The position numbers and the translations under genes are program-made. From Oscillospiraceae bacterium (GTDB lineage Bacteria > Bacillota > Clostridia > Oscillospirales > Ruminococcaceae), in the NCBI GenBank assembly GCA_022770625.1, contig JALEHK010000021.1, positions 1 through 62,217 on the forward strand: a stretch of 62,217 nucleotides of DNA, read 5' to 3'. Under the pieces are notes generated by a model. The model was not told where the DNA came from and made no database searches. It was given only the letters and a program-made list of their open reading frames with translations. Shown here one piece after another: positions 1 to 8,082 of the stretch (position 1 is the stretch's first letter; each line of letters begins with the position of its first letter).

Positions 1-141
1 AAAAAAGGGGTTGTTTACAACTGGAGTATACATTTTTGAGCTTTACCGCATCAAATATAGATTTTGGGGTCAAGCCCATTTGATTTTCCCTATTGAATTT
101 GCGTAGCAAATTCGTAATGCCAGCTTGTCTGGCAGAAGGGC
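1..141. repeat. Terminal direct repeat, left copy
   Basis: Bases 1-141 are identical to 62077-62217 by direct reading. The length, 141, is a common maximum k-mer of short-read metagenome assemblers, so the simplest reading is that the contig closes on itself in the assembly graph. The sequence holds a minus-strand sigma-A-like promoter (AGTATA at 25-30 as -10, CATCAA at 49-54 as -35, 18-base spacer) that in the right copy drives trxA, and hairpins at 10-21 and 95-113. Confidence 0.95.
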
Positions 142-289
142 TTGTGGGTATCGAGAGGGCAAAGCCCTCCGCTTGCACGAGAAACCGATATTCACACTTT
201 TTCACGGCTAATAAAAGGTTCCAATTCCCATTGTTCCGCGCAGCGGAACCCAAAATATTGTCTTAAAGCTAGTTTTGCTTTGCAAAACT
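95..289. repeat. Array of five short hairpin modules
   Basis: Five near-perfect inverted repeats follow one another: 95-102/106-113 (GAATTTGC, 3-base loop), 118-123/129-134 (TGCCAG, 5-base loop), 155-160/164-169 (GAGGGC, 3-base loop), 233-239/243-249 (GTTCCGC, 3-base loop) and 271-278/282-289 (AGTTTTGC, 3-base loop). The fourth and fifth have the same stem sequences as the palindromic repeats at 31810, 55441 and 59634. None is followed by a T-run, so they are not ordinary terminators. I see no credible gene in 1-438; the open frame at 142-423 is made largely of these hairpins. Confidence 0.75.
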
Positions 290-438
290 CAATCATACGT
301 CTAAATGACGCTCTGAAAAAGAAAAATTTTTTTCGGATGCAACAGATGAAGCAAAATCGGACACTGTATATATGTAAGGAAAAATTGCTGGATCAGGCGA
401 TCCGTGCTTCGTCCGATGCTTGAAAGCGAGGTGAGGAT

Positions 439-966
439 ATGCCGGCCGACAACGATCTGGTTGCAGCGGCGAAAAAAGGCGATAAAGAAGCCTTTGGGCA
501 GCTGTATGCAGCGATTTACACCGACCTTTATAAATTTGCTTACTATACGCTGAAAAACGAGGAGGACGCGCAGGACGCCGTCAGCGACGCCGTAATGGAC
601 GCCTACGCCGGCATATCCGGGCTGAAATCAGAAGAAGCTTTTAAGGCGTGGATGTTCCGGATCCTCTCGGCAAAGTGCAAGCGAAAGCTCAAAGAATACG
701 CGGTTCACGGTCACCATGCTCCGCTCGAGGACGCCTATGAACTGGCGGTCGAAGGCAGAGAAGGAAGCCTTGAACTGAAAAGCGCGCTCGACTCGCTTTC
801 CGACGAAGAAAAGATGATCGTTTCGATGAACGTCTTCGGCGGATACGACAGCAGCGAGATCAGCAGCATCATGAAACTCAACCGCAACACCGTCCGCTCC
901 AAACAGTCAAGAGCCTTATCCAAACTCAAAAAGTTTCTGACCGGCGGAAAAGCGGGCGGAAAATAA
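439..966 (+). CDS. ECF-type RNA polymerase sigma factor
   Basis: A 175-residue protein with the two-domain plan of group 4 (ECF) sigma factors. Region 2 spans about residues 25-85 (DLYKFAYYTLKNEEDAQD, then WMFRILSAKC) and region 4 spans about 115-165 (a LSDEEKMIVSMNVFGGYDS helix followed by the helix-turn-helix RNTVRSKQSRALSKLKK). It would direct RNA polymerase to a small regulon. The ATG is preceded by GAGGTGAGG at 428-436. The next gene starts 21 bases downstream and encodes a membrane-anchored extracytoplasmic protein, the usual place for a partner or target of an ECF factor, but that protein shows no recognisable zinc anti-sigma motif. No clear upstream promoter was found. Confidence 0.9.
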   Translation: MPADNDLVAAAKKGDKEAFGQLYAAIYTDLYKFAYYTLKNEEDAQDAVSDAVMDAYAGISGLKSEEAFKAWMFRILSAKCKRKLKEYAVHGHHAPLEDAYELAVEGREGSLELKSALDSLSDEEKMIVSMNVFGGYDSSEISSIMKLNRNTVRSKQSRALSKLKKFLTGGKAGGK

Positions 967-987
967 CGCAGAAAGGAGGATATTCCT

Positions 988-3204
988 GTGATCGACAATC
1001 GAAAAAAGCAGAGTGGGAGCGATGAACTGACTCCCGAACAGCAGGAGCTTATCCGACTTCTGCGGCAAAAAGCCGAGGACACTCCCGTTCCGATGGCTTT
1101 ACAGCCGGACATGATCCTTCAGCGGCTTCCCGATTCTCCGAAACGGAAGCTCTTTCCAAGGCTCCGCATTCCTTCCCTCAAAACGGTATCGGGCGCGGTT
1201 GCGGTACTCGGTGCCTGTGCAGCTGTCCTTCTGACCGGACAGAGCGGGATCCGCCAGTACTTAAACGGCAGTCTTTCGGTTTCAACGCCTTCGGAAATCT
1301 CTTCTTCTGAAACCTCGGCTTCTTCTGATGAAAATTCGGATGAACACGCGGACAATAGCACGGCTCCCGGCAGTGAGGCCCACTCCGAACCCGGATCGAT
1401 TTCCGCTCCTTCCCCCGAAGAAAGCAGCGTAGTTTCGAAAGACGGCTCTTCTTCTGAACGAAATGATAATCCAGCTGTTTCCGCTTCCCGCGAGGACGCT
1501 TTGATCGAAAGCGCGCAGGAAAATTCGGAAGCGGCTGATGAAAGCGACGGTCTGATTCCGAACGGCGAACCGGCTAAGGAAATCACTTCAACCGTTGACC
1601 CGGAAGAATATTCCACCGTCCTGCCCAGCGGAAAAGGCGAGGATTATGCCGCAGTCTACGACGCGCTCCAGAAATCCGTTACTCCTCAGAACGCGACCCA
1701 GCAGTATGCGACCGCCGTTCTTTCAGCGGGGATCAGTGCCGACGGACTTCAGAGCAATTCTCAGACAACCGTTGTCGCGACCGACGGCGATTATTTCTAT
1801 GTCAGTTCTCAGAATTCCCGCACCGTTTCGGTGCTCAAGGGAAGCAAGTCCAGCGGCGAAACCATCGCAACGATCGACGTCCAGTTTGAGACGCCGGTAT
1901 TCAGCGGACTTTCGGTCTCGTCTTATGCTGTAACCGACTGCTTCTACGCAAACCATGAGCTTTTTGTTGTCGGAACCGTTTCCTACTCCGGAAGCGAAGG
2001 CAGCAAAACGATCTCGGCAATCAGCTGCTATGACGTGACCGACCCTGCTTCTCCCAAACGGATCGCGTCCCGTGCACAGGACGGAACGATGGTCGGCGCG
2101 GTCATGAACGGAAGCTATCTCTATGTTTTCTCCCGCTATTATCCCGACACGACCGTTCAGCAGAACAATGTCGCCGGGTACATTCCGCTCTTTTACCGGA
2201 ATGGCAATGCGGAAATTCCGTCAGCAGACAACATCAATATCTCCTCCGCCGGAACCGACAGCTATATTGTTGCGGCGGCTTATTCCAGCAAAAACCCGCA
2301 GGATCTCGTCAGCTGCGCCATCCTTCAGGGCTGCGGAAAGAATTTCTTCCTCGGCGAGTCGGGGCTTTATCTCTTTGAAGAAGAGAGCAGAAAGATGCAG
2401 ACGGTCATTTCCGGCATTACCTATTCGGCCGGTGATTTTACTGTCACCTCCGAAGCTACGGTGAACGGGCTTCTCTCCAACCTGACCCCGCCCAATGAGT
2501 ACGGCGGAACGCTCAGGATCCTGACCAGCAGCTACGGCGAAAGCAACGACACCCATCTCTATATCTTTGACCGTTCGCTTTCTCTTCTCGGAAAAGCGGA
2601 AAGCTTTGTTGAAAATTCGGTGCTTCGGTCGGTACGGTTTGACCGGAACTCTTTCTACTATACTCTTTACGGCTCCGACGGGCAGGTTTATGAGATGAAC
2701 CTTTCCAATCCTTCTGCGCTCACCGGCGCGGAAGCGGCCGAAAAAGAAGAGGAAGCGCTCCTTTCGGTCAACGCGGAAGGAAACTATACCGTTCGTCTGA
2801 CCGGGCGGAAAGGAAGAACCGAGCTTCTTCTCACACTCAGACTTTCCGGGCTTGAAAAAGGAACAGCCGTTCTTTCGATTCCCGAAGGCTACAACGAAAA
2901 TGAGATCAATCTCCAGTATCTGGGCAGCAATCTCGTCTGCCTGATCTACAAAGAAGGCTATAACGATATCTGCAAGGTCTATTCCTGCGGGGATGACGGT
3001 CTTTCCGAACGGATCTCGGCGAGCGTTCCCGCCGCCGAGGACGGAAAAGGATATTTGCAGAACGGATATTTCTTCCTCATTACTTCACAGCGCACGCTTG
3101 TATTCGACGCCGAGACCGGAAAACAGGTTGATCCGTCGGACGTAAACGCAGAGACTTCTGATGCAGGTTCTTCTGAACCGGAAGAGGAAGAAGTCCTTCA
3201 CTAA
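988..3204 (+). CDS. Membrane-anchored beta-propeller domain protein
   Basis: A 738-residue protein starting at GTG, with AAAGGAGGA at 972-980. Residues 1-60 are hydrophilic and charged and probably cytoplasmic. One membrane helix lies at about 66-84 (VSGAVAVLGACAAVLL). A Ser/Glu/Ala-rich linker follows at about 92-200, then a long region of repeating beta-strand segments (about 210-720) resembling the secreted beta-propeller domain family (Pfam Beta_propel). A short acidic tail ends the protein. It probably sits outside the cell as a binding or scaffold domain. It is co-transcribed with the ECF sigma factor, so the N-terminal cytoplasmic segment could touch the sigma factor; that is inference. 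The family assignment is by pattern and has not been searched. Confidence 0.7.
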   Translation: MIDNRKKQSGSDELTPEQQELIRLLRQKAEDTPVPMALQPDMILQRLPDSPKRKLFPRLRIPSLKTVSGAVAVLGACAAVLLTGQSGIRQYLNGSLSVSTPSEISSSETSASSDENSDEHADNSTAPGSEAHSEPGSISAPSPEESSVVSKDGSSSERNDNPAVSASREDALIESAQENSEAADESDGLIPNGEPAKEITSTVDPEEYSTVLPSGKGEDYAAVYDALQKSVTPQNATQQYATAVLSAGISADGLQSNSQTTVVATDGDYFYVSSQNSRTVSVLKGSKSSGETIATIDVQFETPVFSGLSVSSYAVTDCFYANHELFVVGTVSYSGSEGSKTISAISCYDVTDPASPKRIASRAQDGTMVGAVMNGSYLYVFSRYYPDTTVQQNNVAGYIPLFYRNGNAEIPSADNINISSAGTDSYIVAAAYSSKNPQDLVSCAILQGCGKNFFLGESGLYLFEEESRKMQTVISGITYSAGDFTVTSEATVNGLLSNLTPPNEYGGTLRILTSSYGESNDTHLYIFDRSLSLLGKAESFVENSVLRSVRFDRNSFYYTLYGSDGQVYEMNLSNPSALTGAEAAEKEEEALLSVNAEGNYTVRLTGRKGRTELLLTLRLSGLEKGTAVLSIPEGYNENEINLQYLGSNLVCLIYKEGYNDICKVYSCGDDGLSERISASVPAAEDGKGYLQNGYFFLITSQRTLVFDAETGKQVDPSDVNAETSDAGSSEPEEEEVLH

Positions 3205-3210
3205 ACAAAC

Positions 3211-3290
3211 AAAAGCCGGTTTTTCTGGAACGTTTCCGGCTTTTGAATCAAGCCCGGAACAGGTCTTTCTGTACCGGGCTTTCCCCTTTT
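3211..3290 (+). terminator. Two tandem terminator hairpins after the beta-propeller gene
   Basis: The first stem pairs AAAAGCCGG (3211-3219) with CCGGCTTTT (3236-3244). The second pairs AAGCCCGG (3250-3257) with CCGGGCTT (3274-3281), with inner ACAG/CTGT pairing, and is followed by TCCCCTTTTTT. The second has the better U-tract. Confidence 0.8.
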
Positions 3291-3336
3291 TTCAGGTGGA
3301 AAATAAAATTAAATTTTATAAGATTTTCCGAAATGC

Positions 3337-3364
3337 TTGACTTTTTTCTAATTTATTGTATACT
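3337..3364 (+). promoter_or_regulatory. Sigma-A promoter for the 3424 gene
   Basis: TTGACT (3337-3342), 16-base spacer, TATACT (3359-3364). It is followed about 60 bases later by the small CDS at 3424. Confidence 0.75.
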
Positions 3365-3423
3365 GTATTTTGAAGAAAAGGATATTCTGAGACATCCTCA
3401 AAAACGAAAGGCGGCCCCGATCG

Positions 3424-3651
3424 ATGAAAGAAAGCCAGAAAAAAGGAACCTTTGTCGTTCGCATTGAATACACTCAGAATCATTCCTGGCAGGGAAGCGT
3501 GACATGGACCGACCGGAATGAAACGCAGCAGTTCCGGAGCGCACTTGAGCTTGTGCATCTGATGGACAACGCCTTAGCAGGGAGCAGCACACAGAGTTTC
3601 TGCTGTGCCGAAGACGCATCCCTTCCTTCTGTACAAGGCAACCCGACCTGA
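3424..3651 (+). CDS. Small conserved-looking hypothetical protein
   Basis: A 75-residue protein. The central part (about residues 10-50: FVVRIEYTQNHSWQGSV, then FRSALELVHLMDNAL) has the look of small single-domain proteins that I recall as common hypotheticals in Clostridia, with a beta-hairpin ending in an amphipathic helix. A clear sigma-A promoter lies upstream (3337-3364) and a modest ribosome site (GAAAGG, about 12 bases before ATG). No signal peptide or membrane segment is visible. The lipoprotein gene begins 14 bases after its stop, so the two are probably one transcript. Function unknown. Confidence 0.7.
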   Translation: MKESQKKGTFVVRIEYTQNHSWQGSVTWTDRNETQQFRSALELVHLMDNALAGSSTQSFCCAEDASLPSVQGNPT

Positions 3652-3665
3652 AAAGGAGCATCTTT

Positions 3666-4793
3666 ATGAAAAAAATTCTTGTCTGCCTTCTGGCAGCTAT
3701 GACTGCTTTCTCTGTGGTTGCGATGAGCGGCTGCGGAAACAGTACAGCCACATCCGGCGCTTCGGGTGCAGTCTCCTCAGATTCCGCTTCTGAAACGGAA
3801 TCTGAGACGGCATCTGAGGCGGCTTCTGAAGAAAGCGCTTCGGAAAGCGCTTCTTCCGCATCTGAAGAAACATCCAGTGAAGCGGCGGTTGATGAGGATA
3901 TGGCAAGCGCATCGGGCGATCTTGAACAGATCATTCCGGATGAATATGCGCCGCTTTCTCAGCCCTCTGATGCGGGCTATGACATAAGCGCACGGATGGG
4001 CAAATATACCTCGGCTTCTTCCGACATCCGTTCCTCCGGCGGAAGCCAGATCGACGTCGGAAACGCTTCTCTGGGCTATGTCCGAGTCGCTCAGTCCGGC
4101 TCTGATTCCCGTCTCAAGGTACAGGTCATCAAAGGCGATAAGACCTATAACTACGATCTGAACACAAACGGGAATTTTGAGGTATTTCCTCTTCAGAGCG
4201 GAGATGGAACCTATACCGTCCGGATCATGAAGAACGTCAGCGGAAACAAGTACACGATGCTGTATTCGACCGACATCAACGTAACGCTTCAGGATTCGCT
4301 CGATCCCTTCCTCTATCCCAGCCAGTATGTCAACTATTCTTCCGGCTCGGCGGTCGTCAAGAAGGCGGCGGAAATCTGCTCGGGACTCAAAGGAGACGTC
4401 GAAAAGGTATCGGCAGTCTATCAGTGGATCATCAACAACATTTCCTATGATACCGAAAAAGCACAGTCGGTCAAGACCGGCTATCTTCCGGACCCCGACA
4501 GCACCCTCTCTTCGGGAAAGGGCATCTGCTTTGATTACGCGGCGCTTATGGCGGCCATGCTTCGCAGCCAGGGCGCTGCGACCAAACTGATCTGCGGTAC
4601 GGTATCCGCAGCTGACCTCAACCACGCATGGAACGAGGTCTATCTGGAAGGGACCGGATGGGTCACCGTTAAGGTCTATTTCTCCGGAAACGCATGGGAA
4701 CGGATGGATCCGACTTTCGGTGCGTCTGGCGGAAGCGGAATTGACCGGTACATCGGCGACGGCTCCAACTACACCGGACTTCGGGTCTATTAA
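3666..4793 (+). CDS. Secreted lipoprotein with transglutaminase-like domain
   Basis: A 375-residue protein with a lipoprotein signal peptide (KK, hydrophobic core, VAMSGC with the lipidated Cys at 23). A low-complexity Ser/Glu/Ala linker follows (about 27-80), then a beta-rich region and a C-terminal transglutaminase/protease-like core. The catalytic triad is readable: Cys288 in GKGICFDYA, His320 in LNHAWNEVY, Asp348 in MDPTFG. Proteins of this family act outside the cell as cysteine peptidases or transglutaminases, and the substrate cannot be told. The start is supported by AAAGGAG just upstream. The stop is followed by the promoter and attenuator of the pilus operon. Confidence 0.88.
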   Translation: MKKILVCLLAAMTAFSVVAMSGCGNSTATSGASGAVSSDSASETESETASEAASEESASESASSASEETSSEAAVDEDMASASGDLEQIIPDEYAPLSQPSDAGYDISARMGKYTSASSDIRSSGGSQIDVGNASLGYVRVAQSGSDSRLKVQVIKGDKTYNYDLNTNGNFEVFPLQSGDGTYTVRIMKNVSGNKYTMLYSTDINVTLQDSLDPFLYPSQYVNYSSGSAVVKKAAEICSGLKGDVEKVSAVYQWIINNISYDTEKAQSVKTGYLPDPDSTLSSGKGICFDYAALMAAMLRSQGAATKLICGTVSAADLNHAWNEVYLEGTGWVTVKVYFSGNAWERMDPTFGASGGSGIDRYIGDGSNYTGLRVY

Positions 4794-4805
4794 GCGGCGG
4801 AGCGA

Positions 4806-4834
4806 TTGCATTCGCTTTTGCAAAATGATATAAT
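4806..4834 (+). promoter_or_regulatory. Sigma-A promoter of the pilus-like operon
   Basis: TTGCAT (4806-4811), 17-base spacer, TATAAT (4829-4834). It lies 13 bases after the preceding stop codon. An upstream in-frame TTG at 4806 is the -35 box, not the gspF start. Confidence 0.8.
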
Positions 4835-4900
4835 ACAGGCATTCAGAAATGGACAGCCTGTGTACTTTGACCGGCTGTCCGAAAAGACAGCCGGTTTTTT
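4835..4900 (+). promoter_or_regulatory. Attenuator-like leader with mutually exclusive hairpins
   Basis: A terminator hairpin pairs 4870-4879 (ACCGGCTGTC) with 4886-4895 and ends in TTTTTT at 4895-4900, only about 60 bases after the promoter. Its left arm GGCTGTCC (4873-4880) is also exactly complementary to GGACAGCC at 4851-4858, an upstream strand able to form an antiterminator. A third pairing (ACAGGC 4835-4840 with GCCTGT 4856-4861) competes for that antiterminator strand. No T-box motif or known riboswitch core is visible. Confidence 0.7.
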
Positions 4901-4925
4901 CATCAGGCGGAAAAGGAGGAAACCT

Positions 4926-6020
4926 ATGCGAGAGAAAAAGAAGGAAAACCGCGGCGGAACGCGGGTTCTTCCGGCGGATCAGCTCAGCCTTTTCTGTACC
5001 GAAATGGTGATGCTCCTCCGCTCGGGTCAGACGGTCTTTGACGGCATCCGGGCGCGAGCGGCGATGGACGCGAAAAACGGAAAGGCGCCGAAGGGCAGCG
5101 TTTTTTCGCTTCTTGCGCAGTATACGACAGAGGGCTGTTCTCTCGGAGAGGCGATGGAAAAGACAAAGGTATTCCCCGCCGATTTCACCGGGCTTGTCCA
5201 GATTGGAGAGGAATCCGGTTCGCTCGAAGAAGTCTTGGATGCGCTTGCCGCTCACTACCGAAGAGACAGCGAGACCGCCGCAGAGATCCGCTCAGCGCTC
5301 CGGTACCCGATCCTGACGCTTTGTATGATGGCGGTTATTTTAGGGATCCTGACCCGGGAGGTCTTTCCGGTCTTTACCCGAATCTATGAAAGTCTCGGCG
5401 GCGGACTTCCGCAGACAGCGGCTGCTTCGATCGCGATGGGAAGCGTCTGCGCAAAGGCGGTCGCAGTCCTTGCGGGGGTACTTCTGCTGATGATGGTGAT
5501 CGGATGGGCGCTCGGGCGATCGGTATGGGGGATGAAGCTGCTCAGCGGCATCCGCGCCCACCTTCCGTTTTTCGGACGGCTAAACGCGCGGATTGCGGCG
5601 GCACGAACCGCCGACAGTCTCGCGATCATGCTTCAGGCGGGGTACGATATTGACGAAAGCATCTCCCGGATTTCGCAGGCGCTCGCCGACCCGGCGGCGG
5701 CGAAAAAGCTCGCCCGCTGCCGCGGCCTTCTCGAAGGGGACGGGGAAAATCCTCCGCTTCCGCTCGGAGAGGCGCTTGCCGGATGCGGGATGTGGAACGA
5801 GCTGGAAGGGCGGATGATTCAGAGCGGCGCTTCCTCGGGGAACCTCGACTATGTGCTCAAGTTCGTATCGGACACCGGCATGGACGAAGCCGCGCAGAAG
5901 ATGGCGCGCGCCGTTTCGCTGATCGAGCCGGTCATGGTCGCGATCACCGCGATCCTGATCGGAAGCATTCTTCTCTCGGTTATTCTCCCGCTTTCCGGGA
6001 TCATGGCCGCGATCGGATAA
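4926..6020 (+). CDS. GspF/PilC-type inner-membrane platform protein
   Basis: A 364-residue type II secretion/type IV pilus assembly platform protein. Both T2SSF domains are present: residues about 18-140 contain the family signature GEESGSLEEVL (94-104), and the second copy (about 220-345) contains the matching GNLDYVLKFV segment. Membrane helices lie at about 128-145, 170-192 and 340-360. It would seat the assembly ATPase and minor pilins. I chose ATG 4926 (AAAGGAGGA at 4912-4920) over the longer frame from 4806 because that frame begins inside the promoter. It heads a run of closely spaced genes ending with a PilT-type ATPase. Confidence 0.9.
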   Translation: MREKKKENRGGTRVLPADQLSLFCTEMVMLLRSGQTVFDGIRARAAMDAKNGKAPKGSVFSLLAQYTTEGCSLGEAMEKTKVFPADFTGLVQIGEESGSLEEVLDALAAHYRRDSETAAEIRSALRYPILTLCMMAVILGILTREVFPVFTRIYESLGGGLPQTAAASIAMGSVCAKAVAVLAGVLLLMMVIGWALGRSVWGMKLLSGIRAHLPFFGRLNARIAAARTADSLAIMLQAGYDIDESISRISQALADPAAAKKLARCRGLLEGDGENPPLPLGEALAGCGMWNELEGRMIQSGASSGNLDYVLKFVSDTGMDEAAQKMARAVSLIEPVMVAITAILIGSILLSVILPLSGIMAAIG

Positions 6021-6036
6021 GGGCGGAGGAAGAGAG

Positions 6037-6381
6037 ATGTACCTGTACCGAAAGCCGATCAGCGAAAAGCTGATCGGAGGGGCAAAGGCGCTTATAAGCA
6101 CGATCATCCTCGCCATGCTTTTGATGGGGACCGTTCTTTTTTCGCTGAACGCGGGAGAAAATACCCTTGAGCAGCAGCGGCAGGCTACTGAGGACGCCAT
6201 CCGCCGTGCCGCGGTCAGCTGTTATTCGATCGAAGGGGTTTATCCGCAGAAGATCGATTATCTGGAAAGCCACTACGGACTGTCGATCGACACCGAAAAG
6301 TTTTCGGTCGAGTATCAGGTCATCGGAGACAACATTCTCCCGACCGTGATCGTCGGCATCCGCGGCGAGGACGCTTTCTGA
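6037..6381 (+). CDS. Small pilin-like membrane protein
   Basis: A 114-residue protein with one membrane helix at about 17-40 (AKALISTIILAMLLMGTVLF) followed by a short soluble domain that begins with an amphipathic helix (EDAIRRAAVSCYSIEG). Size and N-terminal helix resemble pseudopilins, but there is no prepilin peptidase site (no G-[FY]-x3-E at the start of the helix). It lies 16 bases after gspF and 14 bases before the next gene, so it belongs to the same transcript and is probably a structural part of the same apparatus. The exact role is unknown. Confidence 0.75.
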   Translation: MYLYRKPISEKLIGGAKALISTIILAMLLMGTVLFSLNAGENTLEQQRQATEDAIRRAAVSCYSIEGVYPQKIDYLESHYGLSIDTEKFSVEYQVIGDNILPTVIVGIRGEDAF

Positions 6382-6395
6382 AAGGAGAGGGCAGA

Positions 6396-6923
6396 TTGGA
6401 GCGGAAAAATCATCCTGCAAGAAGCTCGATCACGATGCTGATTATTCTGATGCTGTTCGGGTTTTTCCTCACGGCGTCGGCACTCATCATCGTCTCGGGC
6501 GCGGATGTCTATAAGAGCGTTACCGACGGGATGGAGCTGGACAGCAGGCTCAGAGCGAGCTATGCCTATATCGCCAACCGGATCCGCGGAAACGAAAGCA
6601 GGGAAGGAATCTTTTCCGCCGCGCTTTCGGAAGAAGGGGCGATGGGGAGCATCGAGCCGCTTCCCGACCGGGAGACGGGGGATATGCTCGTGCTTACGGA
6701 GACATACGGAAAGGATGTTTATTATACCCGGATCTACGTCTGGGACGGATGGCTCAGAGAGAGCTTTTTATGGGATCAGACGCCCTTTTCTCCGGCTGAC
6801 GGGGAAAAGATCACCGAGGTTTCCGCTTTTTCGGTAACCAAAGAGGAAGAAAAAATTGATTATTCCTTTTCTCTGGACGGGGAAATATTTTTTGCGGCGA
6901 CGGCCTGTCTGAGAGGAAATTGA
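6396..6923 (+). CDS. Pilus-operon membrane protein (DUF4860-like)
   Basis: A 175-residue protein with a TTG start supported by AAAGGAGAGG at 6381-6390. One membrane helix at about 14-35 (LIILMLFGFFLTASALIIV) is followed by a helix carrying a RLRASYAYIANRIRGN segment and a beta-rich domain. The arrangement matches a small family I know as DUF4860, found beside GspF-like genes in Clostridia; this is by recollection, not search. It is probably a minor pilin-like component. The gap to the following gene (58 bases) is the largest within the operon. Confidence 0.65.
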   Translation: MERKNHPARSSITMLIILMLFGFFLTASALIIVSGADVYKSVTDGMELDSRLRASYAYIANRIRGNESREGIFSAALSEEGAMGSIEPLPDRETGDMLVLTETYGKDVYYTRIYVWDGWLRESFLWDQTPFSPADGEKITEVSAFSVTKEEEKIDYSFSLDGEIFFAATACLRGN

Positions 6924-6981
6924 AAGAGATTGGCTAAAATCCTGCATTTTTTGATGAGCGCGGTCGAAAGGAGGAGAGCAG

Positions 6982-7482
6982 ATGGCACCACGGATGGAAC
7001 CACGGATGGCACCACGGGTGGCAGGCGAAAAAATGCACATTTCCGGAAATAAGAGCGGATACGCCTTTATTCTGGAGATGCTTTTTGTCACCCTGTTTTT
7101 CTCAATTTCGGCGGTCGTTTTATTGCAGGTATTTACTGCCGCGCGGCTTCTGGCCGACCGGAATACCGATCAGAGCTATGGGCTTCTGGCGGCGCAGAGC
7201 GGTCTGGAAGCAGCGCGCGCAGAAGGAAAAGCCGGAGAATATGAATACTGGTATGACGAGGATTGGAGACCACTGGAACGCGGGGACGGCGCGGCCTTTC
7301 GGGTTTCGGTTCATGCCGAAGCGGAAGAGAGAAACGCCGCCGGAACGCTTTTTTTGATCCAGTCGGAAGTCTTTCCGAGCGATACGCCGGGTCAGCCGCT
7401 TACCGAACTCTCCGACTGCGTTTTTATTCCGGAGGGCACTCTTGAGGGCACTCCTGAGGGCGGGGAGGATGGGACGCCGTGA
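6982..7482 (+). CDS. Prepilin-like protein with a tandem-repeat N-terminus
   Basis: A 166-residue protein. Residues 25-55 (SGYAFILEMLFVTLFFS and onward) resemble a type IV prepilin N-terminus: a Gly, a hydrophobic stretch and a Glu near position +6, close to but not exactly the canonical spacing. A helix with a pilin-like pattern (YGLLAAQSGLEAARAEG) follows. The first 12 codons are three 12-base repeats, each beginning with ATG (MAPR, MEPR, MAPR), after AAAGGAGGA, so the start could be any of three codons. The C-terminus carries a second 12-base tandem repeat (7432-7467). It overlaps the next gene by four bases. Confidence 0.7.
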   Translation: MAPRMEPRMAPRVAGEKMHISGNKSGYAFILEMLFVTLFFSISAVVLLQVFTAARLLADRNTDQSYGLLAAQSGLEAARAEGKAGEYEYWYDEDWRPLERGDGAAFRVSVHAEAEERNAAGTLFLIQSEVFPSDTPGQPLTELSDCVFIPEGTLEGTPEGGEDGTP

Positions 7483-8018
7483 AAATCACCATGAAAATGC
7501 CGCATTCATTTGCGCCCATGATCCCGGGAGTCGATCGGAAATCCGATACCGGTTCTTCCCGAACGGGCGGGATCGGAGGGGGAATCGGAACGGGAATGCT
7601 CTCGATCCTGATGGTTCTAATCATTCTTCTGCTCTCTGCCTTTGCGGTCTTATCCTATTCGGAGGCAAGGGCGGAAAACCGGCTGACCGAAAAGACCATC
7701 CAGTCGGCACAGGATTATTACGCCGCCGACCGGAGAGCGGAAGAGATCCTTTTTACCTTCCACGGATATTGGGCGGAAGGCGGCGCAGAGGAAGCAAAAG
7801 CAAAAATCGCGGCGTTTCCGGCGGAAGAAGGCGAAAGTATCTCTCTTTCCGAAGAGGAGGGCAGCGTGCTGATCACCTGTCTCATCCCGATCGATCAGGC
7901 CAGACAGCTGAGATTGGAACTTGTACTCGGTGAGGAAGGCTTGCAGACAAAGACGCGCAAAGTCGAAAACACCGCACAGTGGGAAGACGAAGGGATCTAT
8001 ATCTGGGACGGCGGCTGA
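7479..8018 (+). CDS. Pilus-operon membrane protein
   Basis: A 179-residue protein starting at GTG that overlaps the previous stop (GTGA), so translation is probably coupled. A glycine-rich N-terminus (about 25-40) precedes a membrane helix (about 41-62, LSILMVLIILLLSAFAVLSY). A helix with the sequence AQDYYAADRRAEEIL, typical of pilus-assembly PilX-like proteins, follows, and then a beta-rich end. It is probably another minor subunit. No prepilin cleavage site is visible. The PilT-type ATPase begins 65 bases after its stop. Confidence 0.7.
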   Translation: MKITMKMPHSFAPMIPGVDRKSDTGSSRTGGIGGGIGTGMLSILMVLIILLLSAFAVLSYSEARAENRLTEKTIQSAQDYYAADRRAEEILFTFHGYWAEGGAEEAKAKIAAFPAEEGESISLSEEEGSVLITCLIPIDQARQLRLELVLGEEGLQTKTRKVENTAQWEDEGIYIWDGG

Positions 8019-8082
8019 TCTGTTCAAATCGGATCAGCGAACTTCAGAAGGCTTTCAGTATGAAACGGAGGAGCATTTTCTT

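Noticed and set aside
1-141. Terminal repeat as an insertion-sequence or phage end
   Set aside because: No transposase, integrase or target duplication; length equals a common assembler k-mer.
142-423. Open frame of 93 codons at the left end
   Set aside because: It is largely made of the hairpin modules, starts inside the assembly overlap, has no ribosome site, and its peptide changes style with each palindrome.
3777-5255. 492-codon minus-strand open frame
   Set aside because: It runs antisense through the lipoprotein, the promoter/attenuator and gspF, without ribosome site or protein-like domains.
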